Positions 39,499 through 39,571 of a stretch of 39,571 nucleotides of DNA are shown one piece after another. The notes under the pieces were generated by a model. It was not told where the DNA came from. It ran no database searches and worked only from the letters and a program-made list of their open reading frames with translations. How positions within the stretch are numbered: the first letter of the stretch is position 1; every line of letters begins with the position of its first letter. The translations under genes and the position numbers were made by a program. The stretch is from JAGGZI01 sp964399605 (GTDB lineage Archaea > Aenigmatarchaeota > Aenigmatarchaeia > PWEA01 > JAGHBM01): NCBI GenBank assembly GCA_964399605.1, contig CAYNRH010000002.1, forward strand, positions 1 through 39,571. The letters run 5' to 3'.

Positions 39499-39571
39499 TT
39501 GGTGAGAATTAATGACAAAAAAAGGTATTAGTCCATTAATAGCATCTGTAATCCTAGTAGCTTTCGTAATA
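39015..39571 (+). repeat. 55-bp identical 5' ends of two tandem pilin genes
   Basis: Positions 39015-39069 equal 39517-39571 exactly. The second copy reaches the window edge, so the true length is at least 55 bp. The repeat covers the pilin signal peptide and helix, the part required for filament assembly. Confidence 0.95.
39512..39571 (+). CDS. Second pilin gene, truncated by window edge
   Basis: ATG at 39512 begins MTKKGISPLIASVILVAFVI, and only 20 codons are in the window. GGTGAGAATTA precedes the start. From the seventh nucleotide on, it is identical at the DNA level to the first pilin over all 55 visible bases, synonymous sites included. Confidence 0.8.
   Translation, partial: MTKKGISPLIASVILVAFVI

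Overview
This is an AT-rich archaeal chromosome segment. Archaeal hallmarks are ribosomal protein eS17, fibrillarin (FlpA), aRF1, an MBF1-like regulator, Hel308, tRNAs interrupted by introns at non-canonical positions, TATA-box promoters and GGTGAT-type Shine-Dalgarno sites. Class III (type IV) pilin signals of the GQSALEYLMTYGWA type, compact gene packing and many overlapping genes suggest a DPANN-type or related small-genome euryarchaeal lineage. That placement is inference. There is no phage, IS element or CRISPR array, and no gene-free gap reaches 300 bases.

Layout. (1) 1-7764: an eS17-flpA operon with an unusual leader of three 55-bp tandem repeats; a leftward ileS/HD/DHH operon; a rightward MBF1/TatD/NYN group. 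(2) 7770-15557, leftward: a MoxR-type AAA+ ATPase with a coiled-coil VWA partner, aRF1, ValRS, and a small TM-helix channel-like protein with a palindrome at its start. (3) 15649-16681: four tRNAs (Pro, Ala, Ile, Met). Each carries an intron in the T-loop, and three have further introns. A fifth (probably Thr) lies at 30749-31003. (4) 16865-20451: ABC-2 exporter, DRG-like GTPase with TGS domain, HemK2/Mtq2-type methylase and two tiny genes. (5) 20536-30685, leftward: a type IV pilus-like operon with a secretion ATPase, two TadC/GspF-type membrane proteins, a winged-helix/coiled-coil protein, three small pilin-like proteins, and a 985-aa VWA surface protein whose MIDAS motif is followed by a 28-cysteine insert. 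(6) 31052-38926: two small membrane proteins, Hel308, and a thymidylate cluster (two Tmk-like kinases and a double-domain ThyX). A stand-alone GGQ (eRF1-domain) protein then sits in one operon with ScpA and ScpB. (7) 38956-39571: tandem pilin genes sharing an identical 5' end, the second cut by the window edge.

Common threads. Translation termination recurs: aRF1, the methylase expected to modify its GGQ, and a second GGQ hydrolase. dTTP supply (ThyX, Tmk) lies beside genome maintenance genes (Hel308, ScpAB). Surface filaments are encoded at two loci. The most unusual signals are the multiply interrupted tRNAs with shared intron sequence, the tandem mini-ORF/hairpin leader of eS17 (with a second 55-bp duplication of a translation start between scpA and scpB), the cysteine-rich VWA protein, and the ThyX fusion whose catalytic motif is divided between its two halves.
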